From assembly GCA_950295325.1 (NCBI GenBank), contig OX485803.1, forward strand, positions 44,097,554 through 44,161,553: DNA of 64,000 nucleotides. The letters are read 5' to 3'. The notes below the pieces were generated by a model, which saw nothing but the letters and a program-made list of their open reading frames with translations, made no database searches and had not been told where the DNA came from. How positions within the stretch are numbered: the stretch's first letter is position 1; each line of letters starts with the position of its first letter. This document shows, piece by piece, positions 46,676 through 56,665 of this stretch. The position numbers and the translations under genes were made by a program. Source of the DNA: Polytrichum commune. Taxonomy: Eukaryota; Streptophyta; Polytrichopsida; Polytrichales; Polytrichaceae.

Positions 46676-47005
46676 TACACCTTAACCTCCATAATATCAC
46701 CCTTCTTAATGTCACTCCCTCTCTTAGATCCTGAAACCCCAGGAACGCATGTTCTCAGTTAGATCCTCCCTCCTTGTTGTCACATTCCCCTCCCACATAT
46801 CACGGGTTCTGACATTAATGAAGCAACCCATCAAAACCACATGCTCGCACACATCACATTGTCATCATTGTCATTATCGCAATGTCGACTTCGTGTTATT
46901 CCATAATGTCACATACTACAATAATTCTCTACTATCATGCATCCATGTTAACACTACATACCTCCTTCATATCACGTGCACTTTGGTTGCCACATGCGTG
47001 ATATC
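46676..47005. repeat. Dispersed ~310-bp repeat (copy 2, inverted)
   Basis: Reverse complement of the sequence at 17041-17350. Diagnostic phrases: CACCTTAACCTCCATAATAT, GTCACTCCCTCTCTTAGATC, CTGAAACCCCAG, CACATTGTCATCATTGTCAT, GCACTTTGGTTGCCACATGC. Confidence 0.6.
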
Positions 47006-47494
47006 AAGGAGGTTAGAGTGTGATACCTCAAATACTCAAAAATTCTCTCACCTTGACATACCTAGCAAAACATCAATATTTTGACTGGTATTGCAATTCT
47101 GATACCCATGTGTAGGTTCTTTATTACCATAATTGATGTCGATTCTTCATACCATGCATTTACCACCTCTACATATATTAGACCAACACTGTTATCAACC
47201 ATCTGGTTTCTGTATCGATTTTGCAAGATGTTTTCTGTTCCTTGAAATTCTTCGAAGCTAAACATTTTTTCCTCACAATGCTGACAGCAATTAGCAGAAC
47301 ACTTTTACTAAATTACTGTTTGAAAGGATGCCCTCCATGGATTTTGCACTAGATCGATCAGGTGTTCTGTTTTCGGTTCCAGTAACCGTCGATGGTGCAT
47401 TATTTCTACCTGCATTTCAACTTTGTGCAAAGGCTTGTATTTCTTGCAGAAGAGGCTCTCTCGTTTCAACCAGGGCAGAGTTGAAGGTAAGGGA

Positions 47495-47892
47495 AGGTAT
47501 GTGGGCGTTGTTATCTGGTTCGTTTTTCATGTTCTCTCCAACTTCTACTGGTTGAGATTTACACAACATGCATAACTCGTGTTGCATTTGCAACTCTATG
47601 ATGAAACATCTGCAAAAAGCGGATTGAGAACCGGACGTTGTCCCTTGATTTTGTTACGGTTATTGGAAGTGCATGTTTGTCGATTCCTTAATTGGATTAC
47701 ATGAGTCCTCCCAATTGCGATCACTATTGTTGAGTGTAGAGAAGTTATTAATATTCGAAGATGTAGTCCAGTCTCTTTTGAACATGTGTCTTTGTTATGA
47801 TGTTTGCTCTTTGGTCCTCCCCGAACCACATACCCATTAGATCGAGACTTGTGATTAAGGAAACGAGCCACTTAATAAAGACCCATCTACCT
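47495..47892. mobile_element. MITE with AGGTATGTGGGTGTTAT ends (copy 4)
   Basis: Starts AAGGTATGTGGGCGTTGTTA and ends CCCATCTACCTTGAAAGG. Same interior as 26007-26380. The short frame that crosses its left end (47328-47555) is fortuitous. Confidence 0.7.
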
Positions 47893-48885
47893 TGAAAGGA
47901 TGTTGAGCTACACTAAATACCAATAACCCTATGAAAGTAAGTAACATTAAATGTAAACTCAAACACTAAATGTCAAATATGGTAATATGTGGAAGTTACA
48001 TGTTTGAATTTAGTGTTAGTAAGGATATGAAAATAAATAAATAAATAAATAACGATGATAAAAGGAGAATTCCAACATATCTTCTAGCATTCCAACCTTC
48101 CAATATTTCAGCATTCCAACATGACATCAAATACAATTAGGAGGGCAAATACAATTTAGCATTATAGCATTGGATTGAATTCAACATTCCATTTGAGCAT
48201 GTGAATTCCAACCATTCATATGAATCTAATAATATTAAAACGGGGTCGATTGGTCAATGGGGTCAAAGCAGAGAATTGGTCTGCCAAGCATGGATTGCCG
48301 CCACCACCAATGAGACTAAGCCGGCACAGAGAAGTTGTAAGCAAGCAGGAAGGTGGGACGACGGGAAGACAACAACCCTAATTGTCAAGGAATTGAAAAT
48401 TAGTGTTGAGCAGGGTACGGTGGTAACAACATTAAGTATAATCAAACACTAAATTTCCTTCGTAGTGTACTAAGTACATAGATTCACGGCTAGGGTTTGG
48501 GTTCAAAGTTCAGTGCTCTCTAAATTTGTTGTGTTATAATATTGAGGAGCATGAATTCGTTTGCTTGGGTTAGAATCAAACTCAGGATTGCGTTTAAGTA
48601 GCGCTTACGGTGAGGATTAGAATAGGAAGGTGAGGATTATGGCTGTCAGAATTTTCCTTCTGCCACTTCAATCTCCTTCAATGACTCAATTTCTAAGGGC
48701 ATGACTTCATTCTTCCTTGAGTTTAAGAGTTCAACATCCCCAATTCAAGGAGATGTCTTCTCCACGCATAACCACAATCGATAGTATATATTTTCTCCTA
48801 TCGAGGTTTGTAAGTTCTTGGGGGATTAAGGGTGAGTTTCCTTGTTTTTTATTTTTATTTTTATTTTTAAAATAATTTCGAAAAC
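47893..48885. other. Gene-free stretch
   Basis: Holds a (AAAT)n tract at 48028-48050. At 48075-48210 degenerate repeats of AGCATTCCAAC-TTCC occur. No gene recognised. Confidence 0.4.
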
Positions 48886-48889
48886 AGGT

Positions 48890-49070
48890 GGCGCATGGTC
48901 ACTTGGTTAGTTTTTCCTCCAAGTAGAGAGAAGATTTCACAGTTGGGAATTGAATCGCCAACCACTTCATTAAGATTTGTGTGCCTCTCCACTATCATCT
49001 GGTAGTTTAAGGCCATCTTGGACCTAGTGAGTTTCCACGTAGGCCACTCGCCCATCAAATTCTAGTGTGC
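48890..49070 (-). repeat. Possible tRNA-derived SINE, minus strand
   Basis: Read on the minus strand: GGGCGAGTGGCCTACGTGG (box A-like) and, about 90 bp on, GGCGATTCAATTCCCAAC (box B-like). The first 50 bp recur inverted at 49625-49685. The box spacing is longer than usual, so the SINE call is tentative. Confidence 0.35.
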
Positions 49071-49134
49071 ATAAAGACAAACATGCCAAATGTAGAAGGA
49101 CTTTGGTGGGGTAGGGTTCGTATTCGCCAACTAC

Positions 49135-49365
49135 AGTAAATATGATATGTAGTGTCACTTACTATTCTGATTTTCAAAGTGCTATATCTTTTTACGATTG
49201 ATGTAATTTCTTGCATAGTTTCTTATAGTTGTTTGTGATCTATAATGTCCATACTACTAATTTCACAGTTGTTGGTAAAATATGAGATATACAATAAATA
49301 GATATGGCATTCCATAATTCCAAATAGTAAGTGACATTGAATATCATATTTAGTATAGCTACTCC
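49135..49365. mobile_element. Small MITE with TAAATATGATAT ends
   Basis: About 230 bp bounded by inverted arms of about 35 bp: GTAAATATGATATGTAGTGT then CACTTACTATTCTGA at the left and the reverse complement of CTAAATATGATATTCAATGT then CACTTACTATTTGGA at the right. It sits between the two opposing SINE-like segments. Confidence 0.7.
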
Positions 49366-49624
49366 ATTCTTCTCAAACCCGGGCCCACCTACTAACCTTC
49401 TCCTCCCGGTTATCAATGATGGAGTTCTAGACCATCATTGGTTCTCTTCAGTCTTCAACCAATCTGAATTCTTTGGTGACCGGTACTTGTAGGTTTGAGA
49501 TTCTTTAGTGGGCTCATGAAAGTCTAGTGGCCCATGTCCACAGCCCTCCACATTCTAGCGGACCGCCAAAATATGGTTGGACGGCAGCCTGTGCTTAACT
49601 ACATGTAATCGCCTCTGACCCACT

Positions 49625-49690
49625 ATTATCTAGAATTTAGTGGGCGAGTGGCCTACATGGTAACTCACCCTAAGTCAGCGGTTGTGGGAG
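49625..49690 (+). repeat. Possible SINE head, plus strand
   Basis: AATTTAGTGGGCGAGTGGCC then TACATGGTAACTCACC matches the start of the minus-strand copy at 48890-49070. No box B was found downstream, so this is a fragment. Confidence 0.35.
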
Positions 49691-49699
49691 CTAACTCAA

Positions 49700-50832
49700 C
49701 ATTTCTATGTTGCTTTCATTTAGCATTGATTTTGCTCATAAATCCACCTTTTAAGTCTTTCCAATTATGAAACGTGAAACTAAAATATTAAAATTGCATT
49801 AATAGGAACTATTTTAATGTTATAGTTTTGGTGTGATCGATTCAATTCGAAATCAATGTTGATGATATACGAATTTAGAGGTTTGTGACAAAGGCCTCCT
49901 CCTCCTCCTCCTCCAGCCTATCAACAATGGTCAATAATCCCCACCTTTATTAATGCCGAGTCAGTCTATGTAGAGATAGAATTTTTTTTCTTTCTTCATA
50001 ATATGAATAAAATATACCAACAAATAGTAAATATGTAAAATATAAGAATAAAAAAGATCAGGAGGATTTGAATTTATATTATTGAATAGGTAAGTTTTAT
50101 TCTATTTATTCATAGACTAGTTTAAGTGTAAAATATTGATATTGATCACAAGGTTTTGATTTTTCTATTATGAAATTATTTATTTATTTATTTGGAAAAT
50201 TCTCCATGTTAATTTAGAACTCCTTTCCCCAACCACAAGGTTCTTGTTACTTCCAAAATTTCAACATGCCCCATCGGATTTTATCATCCATTGGTTTTTC
50301 TACTATTGTTCACTCCGTCTTCACTTTGCACATTGAAGATTGTTTCCCTCCATTTTCCTTTTGGCTTGTTGAAGATTGTTTCACCCATGGGGTTTTAGTT
50401 TAGGAGTTGATCTAGGGTTTTGGTTGTAGATCTTCAACTTGTCTTGAACTTGTTCTCTCGACCATTCTTGATACTTACTTGGATAGGTAGGAAGTTCGCA
50501 ATAATGACGAGCACTTCCTTTCCTCTCACTTGCTTGAAGGTAAAAACAAAGGCTCTTTTAGGGTCGGGGTTTATATTGGAGACTTTAACCATGGTAAATT
50601 TCTCAAAAGTTCTATATTTTTACCACATGTTAGTGATGTGAGTTACGTCAGTAACTTTGGTTATGGTACCGTGTTCATCTACTATTGTGGTACATTTGTT
50701 TCATGATAAGTGTGATATTTTTCAGGTGTACATATTTATAATTTTTTGGAGCATGAATATTTTTATTAAAAAAGGCAATTGCTAGGTAGATTAAGAGTTT
50801 TTTTTTCTTCCCTCCCCCCAACCACTTATTTG
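49700..50832. other. Gene-free AT-rich stretch
   Basis: (CTC)n near 49896-49914 and (TTTA)n near 50177-50191. No gene recognised; frames lack domains. Confidence 0.4.
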
Positions 50833-51190
50833 ATGCAAAAATTCTCTCCTTTCATCAAATTTTTTATTCAATTTTACATGTCAAGCCTTCACATCTTCTT
50901 CTCTTTTTTCTTTTTAGTTATAATAATATTATGTAGTTGTTTTTCATCCACAAATTCCATGCAAAAATGCCCTTGTGTCATCAATTAATTTTCATCGATT
51001 TTATTTTTCATTCTTATTTGATTTTACATGTCAAGCCTTCACGTATTCTTCCCTTTTTACTTTTTATCCACAATGCTTTTGTATGATTTTTGAATCCACA
51101 AATTCTATGCAAAAATGCCCTCCTTCCATCCATCAAGTTTATTTTTATTTACATTTCACATGGAGTTCATACATACAAAGTTTATTTGAT
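50833..51190. repeat. Tandem ~130-150-bp repeats
   Basis: Units begin with ATGCAAAAATKCYCTCCTTYC near 50833, 50960 and 51109 and share TTTATTTTTCATTCTTATTT/CAATTTTACATGTCAAGCCT, TCACRTCTTCTTC, and CATCCACAAATTCYATGC. The third is partial. AT-rich and non-coding. Confidence 0.7.
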
Positions 51191-51750
51191 TGCTTAAGAG
51201 TCAAGCTCTAAAGAATTCATAGTGTGCTCTCTCATATTCTCCACATATGTTTTAAGTATTAGACTTGAATAATTCATATCTTATAACCTTCCACATGCAA
51301 CTAAGACTAGTAAATTATTAGTAAGATGATTCATTATCGCCCTTTCAAACATGTCCTCTTACATACATTGTCATGCCATGCATGCACACATGAATTCCAT
51401 ACGGAAATGTTACGTACCATCCATGCATCACATGAGGTTTTTCTTTGACAATTGGAACCCCATGGCATGTATATTTATATTTCAATTTTATTGATAACTC
51501 AATATATTGAAATGGTTGGCAATAGTCATTTAGTCTCATTGCGCGACAATCTATTCATCATGACAATACAATCTAAAAACCATTTATAGATGATTGGTGA
51601 ATGGAATAACCATATAGCTTATTCATACCCATACACGTGGTTGGAATTTTCAAGGCAAATAATTCATAGTTACAGGAAACATGTGTCCCTGATACCATTT
51701 GAATTTTGTCACTCACTACTCACTACTCATATGGTAGCAATTTGCTATAA

Positions 51751-52085
51751 GTTTGAGAAACCAAATCTTCAAGCTTGGGACCAATTTTGAGTCCAAAAGT
51801 AAAGTCCAAATAATGGGTGTTTTGGACCCCAAGTTTCTTGGACCCGAACCCTAATGTAAACCCAACCCTAGTACCCTCATGGTGGGTTTACACCAGGGTG
51901 CAAAACCAAGGAAACTTTGAAATCGAGTGTACCCATTGGTCGAGAGCAAAATTTTGAACCCAAAGAGTTTACATTGCAGTTTGGGTCCAAGGTGTATGAA
52001 AATGAAGTGGTGCTAATGTGACATCACTGTCCCACCAAAATTTTAGTGGTCCTAGCTCAAGAAAATACTCTTGGTTTGAGAAACC
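51751..52085. mobile_element. Permuted copy of the intron-1 MITE
   Basis: Two segments together make up one complete copy of the 13921-14222 element in reverse orientation but in swapped order: 51751-51866 is the terminal half ending CCTAATGTAAACCC, then a 27-bp spacer, then 51894-52085 is the other half starting GGGTTTACACCAGGGTGC. Both outer edges carry GTTTGAGAAACCA. Confidence 0.7.
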
Positions 52086-52158
52086 ATTTCCAATCTCTGG
52101 TCTTATATTGAGTTGAAAAGTAATGTCCTTTAGAGTTACCCTTTAATTTAGTTGAGAT

Positions 52159-52452
52159 TTGGTCGGGGAGTTGGTTGTTTTTGCACACAAGACTTTTCAT
52201 GTTCGGTAAACTTTTTGGTGCATGTTTGAAGTTAGTGTGGAGGTTTGAGCGAAGAACATTTTATATCAGTTCATTGGGGGCCAAATTGATTTTCGTATCC
52301 TTGGCCATGCTAAAATGAAGTTTGGCCCCTCAACGAATCAATATAGAAAGTTCTTCATTTAGACCCTCACACTGACTCCCAACATGCACCAAAAAATTAC
52401 CAAACATGGGCAATCTTGTATGCAAAACAACCAACTCCTAACCAAACCGCCG
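52159..52452. mobile_element. Foldback element with ~120-bp arms
   Basis: Arm 1 (52159-52285) and arm 2 (52321-52452) are reverse complements at about 80% by eye: GGAGTTGGTTGTTTTTGCA, TTTTTTGGTGCATGTTTGA, TTCATTGGGGGCCAAA. The spacer is about 35 bp. A transcript could form a long imperfect hairpin. It ends about 250 bp before the Harbinger element. Confidence 0.75.
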
Positions 52453-53051
52453 CTTGAATCAAAAGACAACTCTATGAAGGGAGGTTTTTGGAACCCCGAC
52501 CCTTAGTACCTACTTACTTAGTATGACTTTATGGATGTTTTGTCAACAATACATATGATTATTCCATTTGGTATTAATTAGTATTATGTAATTCAAAATA
52601 GTGTCTTACTTAGGAGTTCAATAGGTTGTTTGGACATTATAAAACATAAATGACTTTGCTTGGTAAAATACATTACATTCTCAATAAACAATTATGGCAC
52701 TGCTTAAGGGGCGGTTTACACCATAGACCATGAACTCGTCCCACGGAAGATGCCTTATTCCGCGGTACGAGTTCATGGTCTACATTTCATGGTCCGAGTT
52801 CTTAAAAAATTGATTTACAAAGCCATTGGGCCCCTCACTAGGTATAAACCGAATGTGGACCAAGAGGAATGACCATGGGGCAAGAAGTGGATGTGCTGAT
52901 TTTTTTAATATAAGCCCAAAAAGGGCAGTTTTGGGAAAAAAATGAAGTTTGATCATTTTGTTGACTTCAATTTGCCTTCACTTGCCTACACATGCCTTCA
53001 CTTATATTGTCACTTAGTTTTTTCTTCTTTTCGCCTTAAAATTCAGCAAGT

Positions 53052-54461
53052 ATGGTCGAAATGGAGGATAGGAGGAGGAAGCTAGTCGTGCTACTAGGAT
53101 TGTACATATTTTTGTACATGCTTGTGAAGAATGTTGTGGGCATTCAAACACTGATTGTGCAAGGAGAAAGGGAAAAATTTGCAATTTTGAGCGTGGTTTA
53201 CAAAAGCATTGGACGTAGAGAGAGGAACATATGGAGTCAAGAGAGGATGTTAGGTTTTGTGGACCGGTTGCTATTGGGTTCGTGGACGGAGAAAGAATTT
53301 AGAAAGCAAACGCGAGTGACATATACGACATTTAGGTTTTTGTGTGAGAGATTGGGTCCGTATTTGAAGAAAGAAGATACCCGTTTTAGGGTTACGGTGT
53401 CGGTGCAAGAGATGATAGCGATGTCATTGCATCGATTGGGTAGTGGTGATGGATTGCAAACCATAGGTGATTTGTATGGAGTACATAAAAGCACATTGTC
53501 CATAATAATAAGAGAATTTTGTAGAGCCGTGAGAAAATATCTTCAACCAGTTTTCATGCAAATTCCAAGTGAATCGCAGTTTAGGGTTTTAGCTTCGAAG
53601 TTTGAGCAGTAGCATGAAATACCTTACATCATAGGTGCGATAGATGGATCACACATTCTTGTTTTGGTTCCTATAATCGGCGGAGAAGATTATTATTGCA
53701 GGAAGTCATTTCATTCAGCGATTTTGCAAGCCATTGTCGGACCAGATTGCATGTTTTGGAATTATGAGTTTGGATGGGCATGATGTCTTCACGATTGGGT
53801 AGTATTTCAAGTGATAAAAATTGGATGCACTTGCATTGAGGGTAAATTCTAGCCATACAAGTTGATAGGAGATGCTGCATATCCGGTAAGGCCTTGGATT
53901 TATTGTCTATTCAAGGGTGGAAAAACAACGCTATCCGGGAAAGAGACAAATTGGAATTTCATACAATCTTCGACGATGATGTGCGTAAAGAGGGCGTTCG
54001 AGATTTTAAAAGGCAGATGGAGGTTGATAATGAAACGACCTGAGGTACTTTTGAGGAATATGCCTGATATTATAGCAACTTGTATAATATTGCACAATAT
54101 ATGCATTGTCAATAACGAAGGTATAGAAGAAGATTGGATTATTGAAGTAGAAAATATATTAGCTAGAAGAATTATCGAGGGTGAAGTAAGTGAAGGCAGT
54201 GAATTACGAGGAGAAGGAGTTGGAATTGCAGAAGTGCGAAGAAAGATTCTAGCTAGGGAAGATGTGCCAATTGCAGACGAAGATAATGATGCAGAGACAA
54301 ATTTATTTTTATTGAAAGAAAATGAGAAGGCTAATGTCCTTTTGCGGGAAGCTACAACGATGCACGAAATATTGGCAAAAAAATTGTGGCAATACAAACT
54401 ACGCAAAAAATCTAGTATTATGGAAATTGATAGTGATAATGAGATTGATTTAATGGATTAA
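53052..54461 (+). pseudogene. Harbinger (DDE) transposase, three premature stops
   Basis: One frame runs from 53052 to 54461 (470 codons) without a frameshift but with in-frame stops at 53610 (TAG), 53781 (TGA) and 53850 (TAG). The N-terminal part has the helix-turn-helix region typical of the superfamily (VQEMIAMSLHRLGSGDG, TIGDLYGVHKSTLSIIIREF). The catalytic residues are all still encoded: Asp in IIGAIDGSHI (codon at 53643), Asp in CLHDWVVF (53793) and Glu in RAFEILKGRWRL (54000), and DDE_Tnp_4 landmarks LIGDAAYPVRPW and ILHNICI follow. Two of the three stops lie between the first Asp and the last Glu and the other just before the first Asp. An acidic C-terminal tail (residues about 360-470) is long for the family. 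Nonsense-only decay implies recent loss of function. Confidence 0.9.
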
Positions 54462-54463
54462 AG

Positions 54464-55865
54464 CTATAATTTAGCTATAAGAGCAACAAAATTCTTGTCC
54501 ATATTTTTGAGGATAGTAGTAGATTCTTGGAATGATGCAAAAAATGCCCCTGAATTTCCTACAACCTGCTCTAGAATAGTTTCAATCTTTTTTTGTGTCT
54601 TCTTTTTCTTCATTTGTGTTGGTGGTGCAAAAATTGTTGTTTGAAACAGTGTAGGGGTAGAAAGAATAACATCTTCTGTCCAAGATTCTGTAGCACTAGC
54701 ATGAATCTCATTGTGAACACTCGCCCTGCTACCATGCCATTGATCCATCTTAGTAAACCACTTGCATTCTTGTTTTCTATCACTATCTGAAATTTCATTT
54801 GCTCTCTTATCAGTTCTGTATTCATTTAATATGGTTTTGCATTTTTTTGCATGATAACCAAAATCGATTGAATCCTTTGATTGCAACAACCATTTAAATA
54901 TGTAATTTGATCGAGGAGTTGACACCTATACAAACAACAAAAAAATACATTAAAATTATGAAATAGAAGCTAAAAGATGTTGAAATTGACGATGTAAGAA
55001 AAATCAGCATAGGAGAAGTGTAGTACAATGACATATACTATCTATGAAGACATTGAAATAAAGAGAGTGACGTAGTAGTAAGGACAAGCAACGAGAAAAT
55101 GCTAGGAAGGAGGAAACGTGGGTTCTATTCCCGACACCGATATATATTTACTAAACATAGGAACGAAACTCGAAGCCCCCGCAGTAGCGGCCGTCGTCCT
55201 ATGGGGGTAGGGGGGCATAGGGCCTTACGACTAAGGCCAAGGCCTTCTACGGCCTCATCATACGGCCAACATCAAATGTCAACATCTTTTATAAAAATTA
55301 AAAAAAAATCTACAAAAAAATTACAAAACATTACAAAAAATATTGAAAAAAAATCCAAAAACAAATTACCTTGTTTGTTTGCTATTTTTGTGAATTCTTC
55401 GTCCATCTCCCTACGAATTGCTATCAGATGATGTACTTCGAAATCCTTTCATTTGATTATGGTCATTTCTTTTTGTTCTTCCGATTCGCCAATTTCAATC
55501 GTATTTTTTTGTTGCATTTCTTTATTTTCTTCGTTGATTCTTTTGTGACACGCCCCTTTTTTCTTCCTGCTAATTGACTCTTCGCTGCTCTTTCGGTTTT
55601 TTTTTTCAAACATTTATGCTCTAACATATGAATGATGACTATCTAATTGTCCTCATTGGCTGTAATTTATCATTGACAGAAATTGAGGAGGATGAAATGC
55701 ACTAAAAGTACTGGGGAGCAAATTCGGACCTTGCAACATTTGGGAAATCGAATTTTGATTCTCTCTGAAATTTGGAATTGACACTCGTTGTATCCACTCT
55801 GAATTTTGTGACCACTCTCCTTGTGACTCTTTACGTGGTTCCTCATCAACAAAATATCCTTTCAT
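54464..55865 (-). CDS. Harbinger second gene, Myb/SANT-like DNA-binding protein (partial model)
   Basis: The 3' exon is 54925-54464 on the minus strand, after a GTATAG acceptor. It encodes a Myb/SANT-like segment with ILNEYRTDKRANEISDSDRK and CKWFTKMDQWHGSRASV, and a basic KKKKTQKK stretch before the stop. This is the form of the accessory protein that helps PIF/Harbinger transposase enter the nucleus and bind the ends. Upstream exons are uncertain. A candidate first exon lies near 55865-55653, with FHPPQF and SISQMLQGPN resembling N-termini of such proteins. A second candidate lies near 55440-55370. The exact start and the full exon chain are not established. Its stop codon is 2 bp from the transposase stop codon. 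Confidence 0.6.
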
Positions 55866-56314
55866 TTCTGCGAAAAAAAAATCTCACTCTATCATTTTAT
55901 CAGAACTATGCTGCAAGAAAGAGAAATGACAAATCCTTCCTAAAATGGCATTTTCACTGTGTCCTGAAATTAAACCGTTAGTCTATTTTAATAGTAATCT
56001 GCAACGGCTTCTATGAGGCAAATACAAAAATATTTATTTATTTATTTTTGGCATTTTTGGCATTTTTCTGCCATGGGCCCCTGGCTGTTTTTTCCAGACC
56101 ACCTCTTTTGCCCCTCCCAACGGAAAAACCGTTGGACCATGTCAGTGGATAGAATAGGGCTTAAATATTGTTTTTTGGGGACCTCAATATCTATGGGCTC
56201 TCTGACATTTTTTGCTTGGTGTAAACCGAACTGCTCCTGGGACGAGTTTAACATCCAATCACAAGCTTCGGATGGCCGTGGGACAAGTTCATGGTCCATG
56301 GTGTAAACCGCCCC

Positions 56315-56665
56315 TAACTCCGAATACCAGGGCGACTAATTGGGCTAACTAATCAGTGTTAGACACGTGGCATGAAGTTAAGTGAAGTGAAGCGTAGGTG
56401 TGAACAGAGGTGGAAGTCCGCCTTAGTCATTGTTCATTGCTTGTGCTTCGTCCTTGGATCGCAACTTCTTACTCTGCTCCGAGGCCCGATCGAAGGAAAC
56501 CCTAAGCATCCAAATCCATGTCGCCACACATCCGCACCATGCGCTTCTCTTCGTAGCGTGGGACTGGAGGTGCAGCCGTGATCGCCTATCTAATTCTTCT
56601 TTCGCTCAGCTCAGGAGCTTTGTGCTCGTTTGGTGTTCTGCTGGAGTCGACGATCAGCAGCGGCG
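56315..56665 (+). promoter_or_regulatory. Promoter/5' UTR of TML, truncated by the Harbinger insertion
   Basis: Only 351 bp separate the transposon end from the TML start codon. GC content rises toward the start codon. No TATA box is assigned. Any element needed further upstream must lie beyond or within the transposon. Confidence 0.4.

Larger units (their letters stand above)
52708..56314 (+). mobile_element. Full-length PIF/Harbinger DNA transposon
   Basis: A 3607-bp element with 39-bp terminal inverted repeats differing at two positions (GGGGCGGTTTACACCATAGA at the left; GGGGCGGTTTACACCATGGA at the right) and a perfect TAA duplication (52705-52707, 56315-56317). It carries the two genes expected of the superfamily: a DDE nuclease (+, 53052-54461) and a Myb/SANT-like protein (-, within 54464-55865), convergent. 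The transposase has three nonsense codons, so this copy cannot supply its own full-length transposase; intact ends mean it could still be moved in trans. Confidence 0.93.

Noticed and set aside
52708-56314. LTR retrotransposon or retroviral remains
   Set aside because: No long terminal repeats, reverse transcriptase or integrase motifs; the inverted ends, TAA duplication and DDE/Myb gene pair fit Harbinger.
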